64,000 nt of DNA from an uncultured Pelagibacteraceae bacterium. GTDB lineage: Bacteria; Pseudomonadota; Alphaproteobacteria; Pelagibacterales; Pelagibacteraceae. The stretch is taken from positions 1 to 64,000 of the forward strand of contig CACNCN010000001.1 of the NCBI GenBank assembly GCA_902618975.1, given 5' to 3'. Shown here piece by piece: positions 46,965-57,981 of the stretch. Positions within the stretch are counted from its first letter, which is position 1. Each line of letters opens with the position of its first letter. The position numbers were made by a program, and so were the translations under genes. Under the pieces are notes generated by a model, which saw only the letters and a list, made by a program, of their open reading frames with translations, did no database searches and was not told where the DNA came from.

Positions 46965-49588
46965 TATAGATTTTGAATTATTAATGAAATTTTCTTAACA
47001 TCATTTTTTAAATTATTATAGTTATTTTTTTCTTGTTCAACAACAGTTTTGGGAGCCCTATCTACGAAATTTTTATTTTGTAACCTTTTATTAATGCCTT
47101 CCATTTCCGAATTATATTTATTTTGTTTTTTTATAAGATTTTCTTTAATGATTTTAAGATCTATATTTTCTTCAAAATAAACCTTAATTATATCACCACC
47201 AATTACCATTGTTGCTGAAGGTTTGTCCAAATCTTTATTGAAAAAATTATTTACTCTAGCTATTTTTTTTAAAATATTTTCGTTTTTTTCATAAAAATTG
47301 GATTTTTTATTCTTTAAACTGCCTAATGATACATCAACAAATGTGCCAGGACTTATATTTAGCTCGTTTTTAAAAGATCTAAGAGAAGAGGTAAAATTGA
47401 TAATATTTTCAACATTTTTTATTTCATTATTTTTTATAGGTTTTTCATTGATCCAATTAGAAAACATAAGGTAATTTTTACCTGATTTATCCAGCTTATT
47501 TTTTAGCCATATTTCTTCAGTTACAAACGGTATGAATGGGTGCATAAGAATTAATATTTGGGTGAAAATGAAACCAGAAACATCCTGTGTTTCTTTAACT
47601 TTTTTCTTATCATTTGAGTAAAGAATAGTTTTCGAAAGCTCTAAATACCAATCACAATAAGAATTCCATACAAACTGATAAATAAGTCTAGATGCCTCAT
47701 CGAATCTATATTCTTTTATTTTTGCCTCTACATTTTTTTTTACATTTACTAATTCATTAAAAATCCAATTATTAATGTTTATATTAATTTTTTTTGGTTT
47801 TTTTTCGGAAAAAATACATTTATTTTGAATTAGAAAATTATTTGCGTTCCATAATTTATTTAAAAGATTTCTGTATCCTTTAACTCTGTCTTCAGATAAC
47901 TTTACATCTCTACCTGGTGAAGCCATCGAAAGAAGAGTAAATCTTAAGGCATCAGCACTATATTTGTTAATTAATTCTAAAGGATCAATTACATTCCCTT
48001 TAGATTTAGACATTTTCTGTCCTTTCTCATCTCTTACTAAAGCGTGCACGTATATATCTTTAAACGGCTCTTTATTCAAAAATTCCATACTAAGCATCAT
48101 CATTCTTGCAACCCAAAAAAATATTATATCAAACCCTGTAACTAAAACTGTAGTAGGATAAAATTTAGTTAAATAATCATTTTTCTTTGGCCAACCAAGT
48201 GTTGCAAAAGGCCAAAGGCCAGATGAAAACCAAGTATCTAGAACATCAGGATCCCTAAAAATACTTACATCTTTTTTATAATATTTTTTTGCTAATTTTT
48301 TTGCGTTGTCCTCATTTTCTGCAACAAATATTTTTTTATCTGGTCCATACCACGCAGGTATTTGATGACCCCACCATAGCTGTCTAGATACACACCAAGG
48401 TTCAATATTATCCATCCATTGAAAATATGTCTTAGACCAATTCGTTGGAAAAAAATTAGTCTTCTTTGACTTTACTATTTTTTTTGCCTTGTTTGATAAT
48501 TTTTTTGCATCAGCAAACCATTGCTCTGTTAAATAAGGTTCTATTATTGAATTTGATCTATCCCCATATGGAACTTTATTTTTAATATCTTCTTCTTTAA
48601 CAAATAAGTTTTTATTTTTTAATTCTAATAATATTTTTTTACGAGCCTCAAATCGATCTAATCCAATATATTCTTTTGGTGCATTGGTATTAATTTTTCC
48701 ATCTTCAGTAAATATATTAATTATTTCAAGTTTATTTCTTATACCAACTTCATAATCATTAAAATCGTGAGCTGGAGTTATTTTAACAGCTCCAGTACCT
48801 TGTTCAGGATCAGCATAATCATCAGCTATAATTTTTATTTTTTTTTCTACAATTGGTAAAATTATATTTTTTGACACTAAATTTTTGTATCTTTTATCTT
48901 TAGGATTTACAGCTACAGCTGTATCACCCAACATAGTCTCGGGTCTTGTTGTGGCAATGGTGATAAAATTTTCACTATTTTCTAATGGATATTTAATATG
49001 ATACAATTTTGAATTTACTTCTCTCTGATCTACTTCTAAATCAGATATTGCTGTTTTAAGAACAGTATCCCAATTTACTAATTTTTTTGATTTATAAATC
49101 AGCCCTTTTTTGTAAAGATCAACGAATACTTTTATTACAGATTTTGAGAGATTTTCGTCCATAGTGAAAGCATTCCTTGACCAGTCACACGAACAGCCCA
49201 ATTTCTTCAATTGATTAATAATTATATCTCCATATTGATTTTTCCACTCCCAAACTTTACCAATGAATTTCTCGCGACCTAAATCATGCTTGCTTGAACC
49301 TTCTTTTTCTAACTTTTTTTCTACAAGTGCTTGAGTGGCAATACCTGCATGATCAGTTCCAGGCTGCCATAAAGTTTCGTAATTATTCATTCTATGAAAC
49401 CTTGTTAATAGGTCCTGAATTGAATTATTTAAAGCATGACCCATATGTAGATTTCCTGTTACATTTGGTGGTGGAATAACTATAGAAAATTTCTTCTTAT
49501 TTTTTTTTGGTTTAAAGAGTCTATTCTTTTCCCAATATGAATAAATTTTATCTTCTACCTCAGAATGATTATAATTATTTCCGCTCAT
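46964..49588 (-). CDS. valS: Valyl-tRNA synthetase
   Basis: Class I enzyme that charges tRNA-Val. Of 874 residues, [16 protein letters not shown] (HIGH motif, near residue 40) and [13 protein letters not shown] (KMSKS, near residue 520) are clear. [10 protein letters not shown] is typical of ValS. The C-terminal coiled-coil arm (about 800-870) is intact. It is followed by ilvD, giving a branched-chain-related pair. Confidence 0.96.
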   Translation of the reverse strand: MSGNNYNHSEVEDKIYSYWEKNRLFKPKKNKKKFSIVIPPPNVTGNLHMGHALNNSIQDLLTRFHRMNNYETLWQPGTDHAGIATQALVEKKLEKEGSSKHDLGREKFIGKVWEWKNQYGDIIINQLKKLGCSCDWSRNAFTMDENLSKSVIKVFVDLYKKGLIYKSKKLVNWDTVLKTAISDLEVDQREVNSKLYHIKYPLENSENFITIATTRPETMLGDTAVAVNPKDKRYKNLVSKNIILPIVEKKIKIIADDYADPEQGTGAVKITPAHDFNDYEVGIRNKLEIINIFTEDGKINTNAPKEYIGLDRFEARKKILLELKNKNLFVKEEDIKNKVPYGDRSNSIIEPYLTEQWFADAKKLSNKAKKIVKSKKTNFFPTNWSKTYFQWMDNIEPWCVSRQLWWGHQIPAWYGPDKKIFVAENEDNAKKLAKKYYKKDVSIFRDPDVLDTWFSSGLWPFATLGWPKKNDYLTKFYPTTVLVTGFDIIFFWVARMMMLSMEFLNKEPFKDIYVHALVRDEKGQKMSKSKGNVIDPLELINKYSADALRFTLLSMASPGRDVKLSEDRVKGYRNLLNKLWNANNFLIQNKCIFSEKKPKKINININNWIFNELVNVKKNVEAKIKEYRFDEASRLIYQFVWNSYCDWYLELSKTILYSNDKKKVKETQDVSGFIFTQILILMHPFIPFVTEEIWLKNKLDKSGKNYLMFSNWINEKPIKNNEIKNVENIINFTSSLRSFKNELNISPGTFVDVSLGSLKNKKSNFYEKNENILKKIARVNNFFNKDLDKPSATMVIGGDIIKVYFEENIDLKIIKENLIKKQNKYNSEMEGINKRLQNKNFVDRAPKTVVEQEKNNYNNLKNDVKKISLIIQNL

Positions 49589-49708
49589 GAAATATGTATT
49601 TTATAAATTAATCTAGTGAATAAACAAAGTTCTAATTTTACGCTAAAAATAATGGACTAATTCAAAAACAGTTATATAAGCTATTTAAGGGTAATTAATT
49701 ATTCATAC

Positions 49709-49782
49709 GGCAACGTGGCGGAATGGTTACGCAGAGGATTGCAAATCCTTGTATCCCGGTTCGATTCCGGGCGTTGCCTCCA
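49709..49782 (+). tRNA. tRNA-Cys (anticodon GCA)
   Basis: Cloverleaf with acceptor GGCAACG/CGTTGCC, anticodon stem GAGGA/TCCTT around loop TTGCAAA, T loop TTCGATT, discriminator T and encoded CCA at 49780-49782. Anticodon GCA gives cysteine. Confidence 0.97.
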
Positions 49783-49833
49783 AAAATAATGGTTGTTTTA
49801 AAATAAAAAAAAAGTAAGTTTTGATTTTAATAT

Positions 49834-49909
49834 TCCTCGGTAGCTCAGTTGGTAGAGCAGTTGACTGTTAATCAATTGGTCGCAGGTTCGAGTCCTGCCC
49901 GAGGAGCCA
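49834..49909 (+). tRNA. tRNA-Asn (anticodon GTT)
   Basis: Cloverleaf with acceptor TCCTCGG/CCGAGGA, D arm AGCTCAGTTGGTAGAGC, anticodon stem GTTGA/TCAAT around CTGTTAA, discriminator G and encoded CCA at 49907-49909. Anticodon GTT gives asparagine. It ends one base before the stop of the converging XRE gene. Confidence 0.97.
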
Positions 49910-49910
49910 A

Positions 49911-50285
49911 TTAAACTGCTTTAGATACGAAATTTCCTGACTGTTGAAGTGTTTTAGTAAACTTTATTTTCTGATCCTGTGTCATTTCAGAATAAATTTT
50001 ACTTAGAAAATTATAATTAACTTGTAAATGACCTTCTTTAGTTTTTTCTAAATTTAATAGATATTCTGAAAAATCCTCAAAAAAATAATTTATGGGTACT
50101 TTTAAATAATTAGATAATTGTAAAAGTCTAATAGAACTAACTCCGTTAGTTCCTTTTTCGTACTTTTGTATTTGTTGAAATGTTACATTAATAGCTTTGG
50201 CTACTTTTGTTTGTGTAAGACCCAAAGCTAATCTTCTTAGTTTAAGTTTATTACCTAAATGCTTATTGAAATTTTCTTCCATCAA
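49911..50285 (-). CDS. XRE-family transcriptional regulator
   Basis: 124 residues. A helix-turn-helix of the Cro/C1 type fills residues 9-65: KLKLRRLALGLTQTKVAKAIN then TFQQIQKYEKGTNGVSS, with LKVPINYFF after it. The C-terminal half is helical with no known domain. It lies between tRNA-Asn and the aap operon. Regulators of this form are common in SAR11 and other alphaproteobacteria; the target is unknown. The 141-base gap upstream holds no gene. Confidence 0.88.
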   Translation of the reverse strand: MMEENFNKHLGNKLKLRRLALGLTQTKVAKAINVTFQQIQKYEKGTNGVSSIRLLQLSNYLKVPINYFFEDFSEYLLNLEKTKEGHLQVNYNFLSKIYSEMTQDQKIKFTKTLQQSGNFVSKAV

Positions 50286-50426
50286 AGACCCCTCTTTAAT
50301 TAAATATATTCTTAAGTTAATCTAAAACAAAAAGATATTTCAAGTAAAATAATTTATAAAAAAATAATTTTTTTTAAATTTTTATAAACCTGTCAAGTAA
50401 CTTTTTAACATTTTAGATTAGATTCA

Positions 50427-51161
50427 TTATAAAATTTGGCTTAAAAATAGCTTTGTTCTATCGCTTTTAGGATTTGCAAAAAATTCTTTTGTTTCAGCCT
50501 TTTCGACAATCATGCCTTCATCCATAAAAATTACTTCATCTGCAACTTCTTTAGCAAACCCCATTTCATGGGTAACTACTATCATAGTCATTCCGCCCTT
50601 TGCTAAATTAACCATTGCATCTAAAACCTCTTTAATCATTTCTGGGTCTAAAGCAGATGTTGGTTCATCAAAAAGCATTATTTTAGGTTCCATACAAAGT
50701 GCTCTTGCAATCGCACATCGTTGTTGTTGACCACCTGAGAGTTGACCAGGAAATTTACTTGCTTGGTCAGAAATTTGTACTTTTTCCAGTTCATTCATCG
50801 CTAATTCTTCTGCTTTTTTTTTGGGCATTTTTCTCACCCAGATTGGAGCAAGCGTGCAATTGTCTAAAATTGATAAATGAGGAAATAAATTAAATTGTTG
50901 AAACACCATGCCAACTTCAGCCCTAATCTGCTCAATATTTTTTGTATTTTCGTTTAATTCAGTGCCATCTACTATTATATTTCCCTTTTGATGCTCTTCT
51001 AATCTATTTATACATCTGATTAAGGTTGATTTGCCTGATCCTGACGGTCCACATACAACAATTTTCTTATTTTTTTCAACCTCTAAGTTTATATCTTTTA
51101 AAACTTGAAAATCTCCAAACCATTTATTCATGTTTTGTATTTTTATAATTGCCTCAGACAT
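50427..51161 (-). CDS. aapP: Amino-acid ABC transporter ATP-binding protein
   Basis: ATPase of the general L-amino-acid importer. Walker [10 protein letters not shown] near residue 38, signature [14 protein letters not shown] and Walker [16 protein letters not shown] are complete, in a 244-residue protein. It is the last gene of aapJQMP (yhdWXYZ type). The gap to aapM is 5 bases. Confidence 0.95.
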   Translation of the reverse strand: MSEAIIKIQNMNKWFGDFQVLKDINLEVEKNKKIVVCGPSGSGKSTLIRCINRLEEHQKGNIIVDGTELNENTKNIEQIRAEVGMVFQQFNLFPHLSILDNCTLAPIWVRKMPKKKAEELAMNELEKVQISDQASKFPGQLSGGQQQRCAIARALCMEPKIMLFDEPTSALDPEMIKEVLDAMVNLAKGGMTMIVVTHEMGFAKEVADEVIFMDEGMIVEKAETKEFFANPKSDRTKLFLSQIL

Positions 51162-51166
51162 AAATT

Positions 51167-52438
51167 TTATCTTTCTGTTTTATATTTCGCCTCTAAATTA
51201 TAACTATATTTACTCATAGCATAACAAATTATCCAAAAAATTATAGAAGCAAATATATAGCCTTCCATTGCAAAACCGAGCCATTTTGGATTTGTTTTTG
51301 CTAATGCAAGCATTCCCGCAATCTCAGCTAAACCAACAACGAAAATAAGAGGTGTATCTTTTACTAAAGCTAAGAAAGTATTACATATGCCAGGAATTAC
51401 TAATTTTAATGCCTGTGGAAGTATTACAAATATATGCATTTTCCAATATCCCATACCTAAAGATTTTGCAGCATCATACTGACCTCTTGGTAAAGACTGT
51501 AGTCCACCTCTTATAACCTCTGCGCAATATGCACCTTCAAAAAGTGTTATTGCAATAATAACTCTTACTAATTTATCCATGAAAAAATCTTCAGGCAAAA
51601 ACATTGGAAACATAACAGATGACATAAATAGTACTGTAATAAGAGGTACACCTCTCCAAAACTCGATATATCCGATAGATATGTATCTGACCGCTGGTAA
51701 ACTCGATCTTCTACCGAGAGCTAAAATCATACCTAATGGGAAACAAAATATTAAACAGAAAAAAGATACTATAAACGTCAGTGATAAACCTCCCCATGCA
51801 CCTGTTTCAATCCACTCAAGTCCAAAATAACCGCCAGATATTAAGTAGTAAATTATTAAAAAAGCCATAATTGGATAAATAAAAACATAATAAAGTGCTA
51901 AATATTTCTTCATTTTTTCTGTGGCGAATAATCCAAATGTTCCTAAGGCAATTACTAAAATAAAAGCAGTATTAATTCTCCAATGCTGTTCATTGGGATA
52001 CATTCCATACATAAATCTTCTGAACCAAACCTTAATATATGTCCAACATGCACCAGATCCTGTACAAGCGTCTTTACTATCTCCAGATATGTTGGCATCT
52101 AGTATCATCCAGCTTAATGATGGTGGCAATGCCTTTATTACTAAAAAAATAATTACTAAAGTTAGTATTGCATTAAAGGTGGTTGTATTAATATTTTTGT
52201 TCAAAATATCTAAATATTTGTTACCAGAGTACTCTATTCTAATTAAATGAAATCCAATCAACCCAATTATAAGAGGGCTGAAAAAACTTATTTTTGAAGG
52301 TAAAAATGACAATAAATTTATTTTAAAAAATGAATTTAAAAGAACATCTAAAATACTTATAGTAACCAGAAGTAGACCTGAGGCTACAACAGTTTGTATG
52401 TTACTTCTATCAGATTTTAAAAAGGTAAATTTGTTCAT
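51167..52438 (-). CDS. aapM: Amino-acid ABC transporter permease AapM
   Basis: Second permease of the polar amino acid uptake system, 423 residues with about eight helices. The family loop is [29 protein letters not shown] large soluble insert (about residues 120-160) with two cysteines ([10 protein letters not shown]) is typical of this subfamily. It overlaps the stop of aapQ by one base. Confidence 0.94.
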   Translation of the reverse strand: MNKFTFLKSDRSNIQTVVASGLLLVTISILDVLLNSFFKINLLSFLPSKISFFSPLIIGLIGFHLIRIEYSGNKYLDILNKNINTTTFNAILTLVIIFLVIKALPPSLSWMILDANISGDSKDACTGSGACWTYIKVWFRRFMYGMYPNEQHWRINTAFILVIALGTFGLFATEKMKKYLALYYVFIYPIMAFLIIYYLISGGYFGLEWIETGAWGGLSLTFIVSFFCLIFCFPLGMILALGRRSSLPAVRYISIGYIEFWRGVPLITVLFMSSVMFPMFLPEDFFMDKLVRVIIAITLFEGAYCAEVIRGGLQSLPRGQYDAAKSLGMGYWKMHIFVILPQALKLVIPGICNTFLALVKDTPLIFVVGLAEIAGMLALAKTNPKWLGFAMEGYIFASIIFWIICYAMSKYSYNLEAKYKTER

Positions 52439-53799
52439 TATTTTTCTTTAATCTCTATTGATTTGTTATACCAATTCATTAATGCGGCTATTGCTAAACT
52501 TATAGATAAATAAGTTAACATGGTTATAGACACTATTTCTATAGCTCTACCCGTTTGCATTAAAGCAGTACCAGCAAAAACCAAAACTAAATCTGGATAA
52601 GCTATTGCAGCTGCTAAAGAGGAATTTTTTGTTAAGTTCAAATATTGATTTGTTGTTGGTGGAATTATTATTCTCAAAGCTTGAGGCATTATAACTAATT
52701 TAAGAACCTGGTTAGTATTAAGCCCTAAAGAAGCTGCAGCTTCTTTCTGTCCTTTGCTAATCCCTTGAATACCAGCCCTAACACACTCAGCTACAAAAGT
52801 TGCTGTATAAAGTGATAACGCTAATGTTAAAGCAATTAATTCAGGTGGTACCGCTATTCCACCATCATATATATATGAAGTTGCTGATAGTTGTTTTAAT
52901 ACAGGTATTTCAAAATTTAGTGAAACTCCACCCACTAAAAAAGTTAATGCAGGTAAAACTATTAAAATTATAAGAGATATATAAAAAACTGGTAGTTGCT
53001 TTCCTTCCGTGTCTCTTAATTTTACAGCATAATATCTTATTAAAATAATAGAAATAATTGCAGCAATTACTGAGTAAACAAATACATTTAAATTATTCCA
53101 CAAGAAAGCTGGCATGTAATATCCTTTTATCGTCAAATATGTGACACCAAATAATGGACTAGCATCTTGAGGTAATGGCAGTGCTCTTAACGCTGCATAA
53201 TACCAGAAAAAAATTTGTAATAGTAATGGAATATTTCTAAAAAATTCTACATACCAAGCGGCAGTATTTCTAATTAAAAAATTTGGCGATAATCTTGCAA
53301 TACCAACTATAACACCAATAATTGTGCAAAAGATTATTCCTAGAAAAGCTACTAGAAGAGTATTTAGCAAAGCTACAACATATGCCCACCAATAAGGATC
53401 CTGACCATCATAATCCATTAAACTAAATTGCATATCAAAAGATGCTTCTTGTTGTAAAAAACTAAATCCAAAATCAATCCCTCTATTTTCCATATTCATT
53501 TGAGCATTAAATGTGAAAAATAAAAAAATAAGAACAACTAAAGACAAACATATAAATTGAGGTGAATAATATTTAATCCTTGTAGTTCCAAAATTTTCAA
53601 GGGACATACTAACTTTTGACTCTTTTAAAAAAATTCCACCAATTGAAAAAAATATAACAGGTGTAAATACTAAAATTGGGTTTGCAATTTCGTAATAATC
53701 TTCTGTTAAATCGCTAAAAATATTACCATAAAAAATTTTTACAAATAAATCAGCAAAACCGATAAAAAAAAATAAGTAAGCTAGTAATCTAAATTTCAT
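52438..53799 (-). CDS. aapQ: Amino-acid ABC transporter permease AapQ
   Basis: First permease. I start it at the ATG at 53799 (MKFRLLAYLF) rather than at an in-frame TTG at 53811, since both ribosome sites are weak and ATG is the common start. It has 453 residues. VAECVRAGIQGISKGQKEAAASLGLN is the conserved loop. A hairpin terminator separates it from aapJ. Confidence 0.92.
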   Translation of the reverse strand: MKFRLLAYLFFFIGFADLFVKIFYGNIFSDLTEDYYEIANPILVFTPVIFFSIGGIFLKESKVSMSLENFGTTRIKYYSPQFICLSLVVLIFLFFTFNAQMNMENRGIDFGFSFLQQEASFDMQFSLMDYDGQDPYWWAYVVALLNTLLVAFLGIIFCTIIGVIVGIARLSPNFLIRNTAAWYVEFFRNIPLLLQIFFWYYAALRALPLPQDASPLFGVTYLTIKGYYMPAFLWNNLNVFVYSVIAAIISIILIRYYAVKLRDTEGKQLPVFYISLIILIVLPALTFLVGGVSLNFEIPVLKQLSATSYIYDGGIAVPPELIALTLALSLYTATFVAECVRAGIQGISKGQKEAAASLGLNTNQVLKLVIMPQALRIIIPPTTNQYLNLTKNSSLAAAIAYPDLVLVFAGTALMQTGRAIEIVSITMLTYLSISLAIAALMNWYNKSIEIKEK

Positions 53800-53812
53800 T
53801 TTTAGGCACAAT

Positions 53813-53845
53813 AAAAAAAAGGGCTAGAAAAATCTAGCCCTTTTT
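53813..53845 (-). terminator. Intrinsic terminator between aapJ and aapQ
   Basis: GGGCTAGA (53821-53828) pairs perfectly with TCTAGCCC (53833-53840) around AAAA. An A-run lies before it and a T-run after, so on the minus strand the hairpin is followed by a run of T. It has the same design as the terminator after pstS. Confidence 0.88.
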
Positions 53846-53863
53846 AAACTTATTTAACAAGCC

Positions 53864-54904
53864 TTATCTTGCTGGTGGTACGTATAAAATTCCACCTTTT
53901 GTCCAAAGCTCATTTGGACCTCTGTCTGGTAAAATTCCCGGATCAGCAATATTTCTTTTATAGCTTTCACCGTAGTTACCAACTTGCTTGATAATTCTTA
54001 AACTCCACTCGTTATCTAGACCAAAAGCAGCTCCTAATTCTCCTTCTGCACCAACTAATCTTTTAATAGCTGGATTGTCAGAAGTTTTCATTGAGTCTGC
54101 ATTAGCAGAAGTAATACCATATTCCTCTGCCTCGATCATAGTGTTTAAAGACCATCTCACAATGTCTTCCCATACTGAGTCACCTTGTCTAACAACTGGA
54201 CCTAAAGGTTCCTTTGAAATAGTTTCTGGTAAAACAATATGCTCATCTGGATTGCTCATTTTTGTTCTTTGAGCAGCTAGTCCAGATTTATCAGTTGTGT
54301 AAGTATCACATCTACCTGCATCATAAGCAGCAACAACCTCATCAGCTTTTTCGAAAGCTACTGGCTCATATGAAATACCTTTTGAATTAAAAAAGTCTCT
54401 CATGTTAAGCTCTGTTGTTGTACCTATATTTGTACAAGCAGAAATACCGTCTTTAAACTGGTTTGTAGACGTAATTCCTGAACTTTTTCTTACCATAAAA
54501 CCTTGTCCATCATAAAAGTTTACACCAACAAAAGTTAGACCAATGTCAGCATCTCTTGAAAGAGTCCAAGTAGTGTTTCTTGATAAAACATCTATTTCCC
54601 CAGAAGTTAAGGCAGTAAATCTCTCTTTGGCGCTTAGTGGAGTGAATTTTACTTTATTCGCGTCACCTAATACCGCAGCAGCTACTGCTCTACATACATC
54701 AACATCAACACCTGTCCAGTTACCAGATGCATCAGCATTTGAGAAACCTGGAAGACCTTGTGAAACACCACATCTCACAAAACCTTTTTTTTGAGTGTTT
54801 TTTAATGTTTTTGACTTTTTTGCAGCCATTGTTTCTGTTGAAAATGCAAATAGCACTGCCAACATCGCTACAAAAGAAGTTAATTGTTTAATTAATTTGA
54901 ACAT
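53864..54904 (-). CDS. aapJ: Amino-acid ABC transporter, periplasmic binding protein AapJ
   Basis: Solute receptor of the amino-acid importer. The 346 residues start with a signal peptide (about 1-27, ending ETMAAKK). The class signature VRCGVSQGLPGFSN and DVCRAVAAAVLGD are in place, and CTNIGTTTELN follows. The terminator just after it likely gives excess of binding protein. The leader carries a hairpin and a palindrome. Confidence 0.95.
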   Translation of the reverse strand: MFKLIKQLTSFVAMLAVLFAFSTETMAAKKSKTLKNTQKKGFVRCGVSQGLPGFSNADASGNWTGVDVDVCRAVAAAVLGDANKVKFTPLSAKERFTALTSGEIDVLSRNTTWTLSRDADIGLTFVGVNFYDGQGFMVRKSSGITSTNQFKDGISACTNIGTTTELNMRDFFNSKGISYEPVAFEKADEVVAAYDAGRCDTYTTDKSGLAAQRTKMSNPDEHIVLPETISKEPLGPVVRQGDSVWEDIVRWSLNTMIEAEEYGITSANADSMKTSDNPAIKRLVGAEGELGAAFGLDNEWSLRIIKQVGNYGESYKRNIADPGILPDRGPNELWTKGGILYVPPAR

Positions 54905-54929
54905 TATTTATTCCTCTTTGTGTTCGTTT

Positions 54930-54966
54930 ATTTGTTAACAAATATTCAAAAGTTTATTTTGAATAT
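54930..54966 (-). promoter_or_regulatory. Hairpin and palindrome in the aapJ leader
   Basis: ATTTGTTAACAAAT at 54930-54943 is a perfect palindrome. It touches a 10-base inverted repeat, ATATTCAAAA (54942-54951) and TTTTGAATAT (54957-54966). Both lie about 25-60 bases before the aapJ start. An AGAGGAA ribosome site follows. A transcription-factor operator or a structured leader are both possible. Confidence 0.45.
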
Positions 54967-55089
54967 CTGTAGTAAAGCAGAAACTTAAATGGTCATCAAT
55001 AACAAATTTGCCCTATTTTCTTTGGTAAATTTAAATTTAATATATTTTTAACAGTTTTTTGTTTTTAGAATGTTTATAATTATCAAAGA

Positions 55090-55166
55090 TGGCGCGCCCT
55101 GAAGGATTCGAACCTCCGACCCACGGTTTAGAAAACCGTTGCTCTATCCAGCTGAGCTAAGGGCGC
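55090..55166 (-). tRNA. tRNA-Arg (anticodon TCT)
   Basis: On the minus strand, acceptor GCGCCCT/AGGGCGC, anticodon stem ACGGT/ACCGT around TTTCTAA, and T loop TTCGAAT. CCA is encoded (55090-55092). Anticodon TCT reads AGA and AGG, the main arginine codons of an AT-rich genome. Confidence 0.97.
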
Positions 55167-55190
55167 AATAAACCTATTTATAGTACTAAT

Positions 55191-56597
55191 TTAGTTTTTG
55201 AAAAGATATTTTTTTATGAGAATAATCAAAGTTATAAATTCAACTCTACCGATAATCATAAAACAAATCAAAGAGACCTTGGCTGAAATATTCAAATTTG
55301 AAAAATTAAAGTCTTGAAGCGCGTACAAACTGGAATTAACAGTATTCATTATTGTTAGTAAACCAAGTTTAATGGAATTCTCAAATTTAATACCAGATAA
55401 AGATAACAAAAAGGTAATTGTTGTTAAAGAAATTACAAAAATTAAAATACTTAAAAAATACTTATTTATAACATCGTAATCAACTTTATCTTTTCCAAAC
55501 ATAACTTTATTTATCAATATTTGTTTCGGTTTGCTGTGAGATAAAAGCTCATTTAAGGAAAATTTAATTAATGTAAGTATTTTAAAAAATCTTAAACCAG
55601 AACTCGTAGAGAAAAAAGAACCACCAATTATTACTAATATTAAATATAAAAATGATAACCTATTACTATCTTCATAATAAAAAATACCAATATTTGATAC
55701 AGAACTTGTAATAGACAACAATAGTAAAGAAAAATTTTTGTCGCTAAAAAAAATAAAAAAAATTGAAATTATAAATAATAAATACAATAATAGGTAAAAA
55801 TCCTCAGTAAAAAAATTTAAATATTTATTTTTTAAAAAGACTAAATTGTAAATTAAAAATAGACTAAAAAATGATAATAAAAAAGTTAATGAAAACATAA
55901 TAATCTTAAAATCATTTTTTAATAAATAATTTATTTCATTAATTGGTTTAAAACCCCCAGATGAAATAATTGTTAATGCAAAATTCAATGCATCAAAATT
56001 ACGTAAATTAATAAATTTCAATATTAAGAAAATAAAAAATGTTAAAAATACATATATAAGTACTATTTTAAAGGACTGTTTAAGAAATTCGGACGAATTA
56101 AATGTTATAAAATTTGTAAATAAATTTTTTAACTTATTATCGAACAAATCAATCAATAATATAATACAGAATAAAAAATATAATCCTCCAATCCATTGTG
56201 AGGTTGAACGCCACAATATTAAACTTGAGTCGATATGTTTAATATTTTCAAAAATTGTAAATCCTGTAGAGGTAAAACCTGAAATAGCCTCAAAATAACT
56301 GTCTATAAAAGTTATATTATAGATGCTGAAATAATAAGGAAAGGAAATTAAAACAGGTAATATTAAATAACCTAAAACTACTGTAAATATCTTTTGATAA
56401 ATAGTTATTTTTTTAAAATTAAATGATTTATAAAAAACTAATATTAATCCTAAAAATAAAGATGATATTAAAGTTGGTAAGTAACTGCTGACATTTAAAT
56501 ATAAATTGAAATAGTATGAATAGATTATATTAACAAAAGATAATAAGCTTATTAATAAAAGAAATGATCCAGTGAAAACAAATATGTACCTTGACAT
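55191..56597 (-). CDS. trkH: Potassium uptake protein TrkH
   Basis: K+ channel-like subunit of the Trk importer, 468 residues with about ten membrane helices. Pore-loop elements EAISGFTSTGFTIF and SQWIGGLYFL are recognisable; GGSFFSTSSGLRFFK is a later loop. It lies 10 bases downstream of trkA and needs TrkA for gating. Confidence 0.92.
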   Translation of the reverse strand: MSRYIFVFTGSFLLLISLLSFVNIIYSYYFNLYLNVSSYLPTLISSLFLGLILVFYKSFNFKKITIYQKIFTVVLGYLILPVLISFPYYFSIYNITFIDSYFEAISGFTSTGFTIFENIKHIDSSLILWRSTSQWIGGLYFLFCIILLIDLFDNKLKNLFTNFITFNSSEFLKQSFKIVLIYVFLTFFIFLILKFINLRNFDALNFALTIISSGGFKPINEINYLLKNDFKIIMFSLTFLLSFFSLFLIYNLVFLKNKYLNFFTEDFYLLLYLLFIISIFFIFFSDKNFSLLLLSITSSVSNIGIFYYEDSNRLSFLYLILVIIGGSFFSTSSGLRFFKILTLIKFSLNELLSHSKPKQILINKVMFGKDKVDYDVINKYFLSILIFVISLTTITFLLSLSGIKFENSIKLGLLTIMNTVNSSLYALQDFNFSNLNISAKVSLICFMIIGRVEFITLIILIKKYLFKN

Positions 56598-56607
56598 TAA
56601 TTAAAAT

Positions 56608-57981
56608 TTATATGGAGCTTATACGAAACATGCTCTCTACAAACGGTATTTGATCACTTTTAGATAAAAAAACTACTGTATCGCCCTTCTCAAATTTAAA
56701 ATTAGATCTAGGAATTAAAATTTCTTCTTTTCTTAATATAGCTCCAATTCTTATTTCTTCTGGTAAATTTGCATTTTTTAATTCTTTATTTATTAATTCA
56801 GAAGTTTCAATAATATCAGCCTCAATTACCTCATATTCACCATTTAAAATTGTATGGGCTGTTTCTATCGTGCCTTTATGGACATGTTTTAAAATTGTAG
56901 AAACAGTATCCATTCTAGGATCGATTAAATCATCAATCTTAAGAGAGGATTTAAGTAATGAATAGTTTGGTTTATTAATAAGTGCCATAGTTCTTTTATT
57001 TTTTGCAAATTTCTCAACTAATACACTTACCATAAGGTTATCCTCATCATCATTAGTTAACGCAACTACAGTTTCAACTTCTTGAATATTAGCTTCCTCT
57101 AAAATATCCTCGTCTAAACCATTCCCATTTATTACTATCGAATTATTTAATTCATTAGCAATATATTCAGCTCTTGATTTACTTTTTTCAATAACTTTAA
57201 TTCTAATATCTTCTACTGAGTTTTCTAAATTTTTTGCAAGATTGAAACCAATATTACCACCACCTATTATTAATAACTTGTTTGATATTTTTTCCTCGTG
57301 GCCAAATGCAACAAGTGTTTCTCGCATTTGTATAGAGTTAATTATTACAAGTGCTTTATCGTTAATTTTCATGGTGTCATTTTTTTTTAAAAATATAAAT
57401 TGTTCATCTCTAATAACTCCAAAAATATTTGCATTTAATTTTGGATATTTTTTAGTAATTTCATTTAATTTAGTATTGATTAACGGACAACTCTCTTCCA
57501 CTAGAATTTCTAATAATCTTATTTTGTTGTCGGCAAATGGAATATTATCTAGGGCTCCTGGGGCTTCTAATTTTCGTTGTATTGATTTTGCTATTTCTAA
57601 TTCTGGAGAAATAACAAAATCTATTGGAACATTTTGTAAATTAAATAATGATGAAAATTTAGGATCTAAGTACTCTTGAGATCGTATTCTTGCTATTTTT
57701 TTTGGAACTTTAAAAAGTGAATAGGCTATTTGACATATCAACATATTAATCTCATCATTTTTAGTAACAGCGATTATCATATCAGCATCCTTCGTATTCG
57801 CTTTTTCAAGAACTATTGGGGATGTTGCTATACCAACTATTGCTTTTACATCTAATGTTTCATTTATTTTTTGTATATCATCTGATGATTGATCGATTAT
57901 TGTAACAGAGTGATTTTGTTGTATCAATAATTTCGATATTGTGTAGCCTACCCTGCCAGCTCCACATATTATAATATTCAT
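56608..57981 (-). CDS. trkA: Trk potassium transport NAD-binding protein TrkA
   Basis: Regulatory ring of the Trk system. Two RCK units of about 230 residues each are visible: IICGAGRVGYTISKLL at the start and IIGGGNIGFNLAKNLE near residue 240. It has 457 residues, like E. coli. It adjoins ntrX with no gap, an order typical of alphaproteobacteria. Confidence 0.95.
   Translation of the reverse strand: MNIIICGAGRVGYTISKLLIQQNHSVTIIDQSSDDIQKINETLDVKAIVGIATSPIVLEKANTKDADMIIAVTKNDEINMLICQIAYSLFKVPKKIARIRSQEYLDPKFSSLFNLQNVPIDFVISPELEIAKSIQRKLEAPGALDNIPFADNKIRLLEILVEESCPLINTKLNEITKKYPKLNANIFGVIRDEQFIFLKKNDTMKINDKALVIINSIQMRETLVAFGHEEKISNKLLIIGGGNIGFNLAKNLENSVEDIRIKVIEKSKSRAEYIANELNNSIVINGNGLDEDILEEANIQEVETVVALTNDDEDNLMVSVLVEKFAKNKRTMALINKPNYSLLKSSLKIDDLIDPRMDTVSTILKHVHKGTIETAHTILNGEYEVIEADIIETSELINKELKNANLPEEIRIGAILRKEEILIPRSNFKFEKGDTVVFLSKSDQIPFVESMFRISSI

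Noticed and set aside
49709-49909. tRNA-Cys and tRNA-Asn as an integration site for a mobile island
   Set aside because: Both tRNAs are complete, there is no integrase gene, and I see no duplicated tRNA end in the flanking DNA.
50286-50426. TTGACA-like motif and long A/T runs upstream of the XRE gene as a promoter or origin
   Set aside because: I found no convincing -10 at the right distance and no repeated origin motifs; the A/T runs are typical of this genome.
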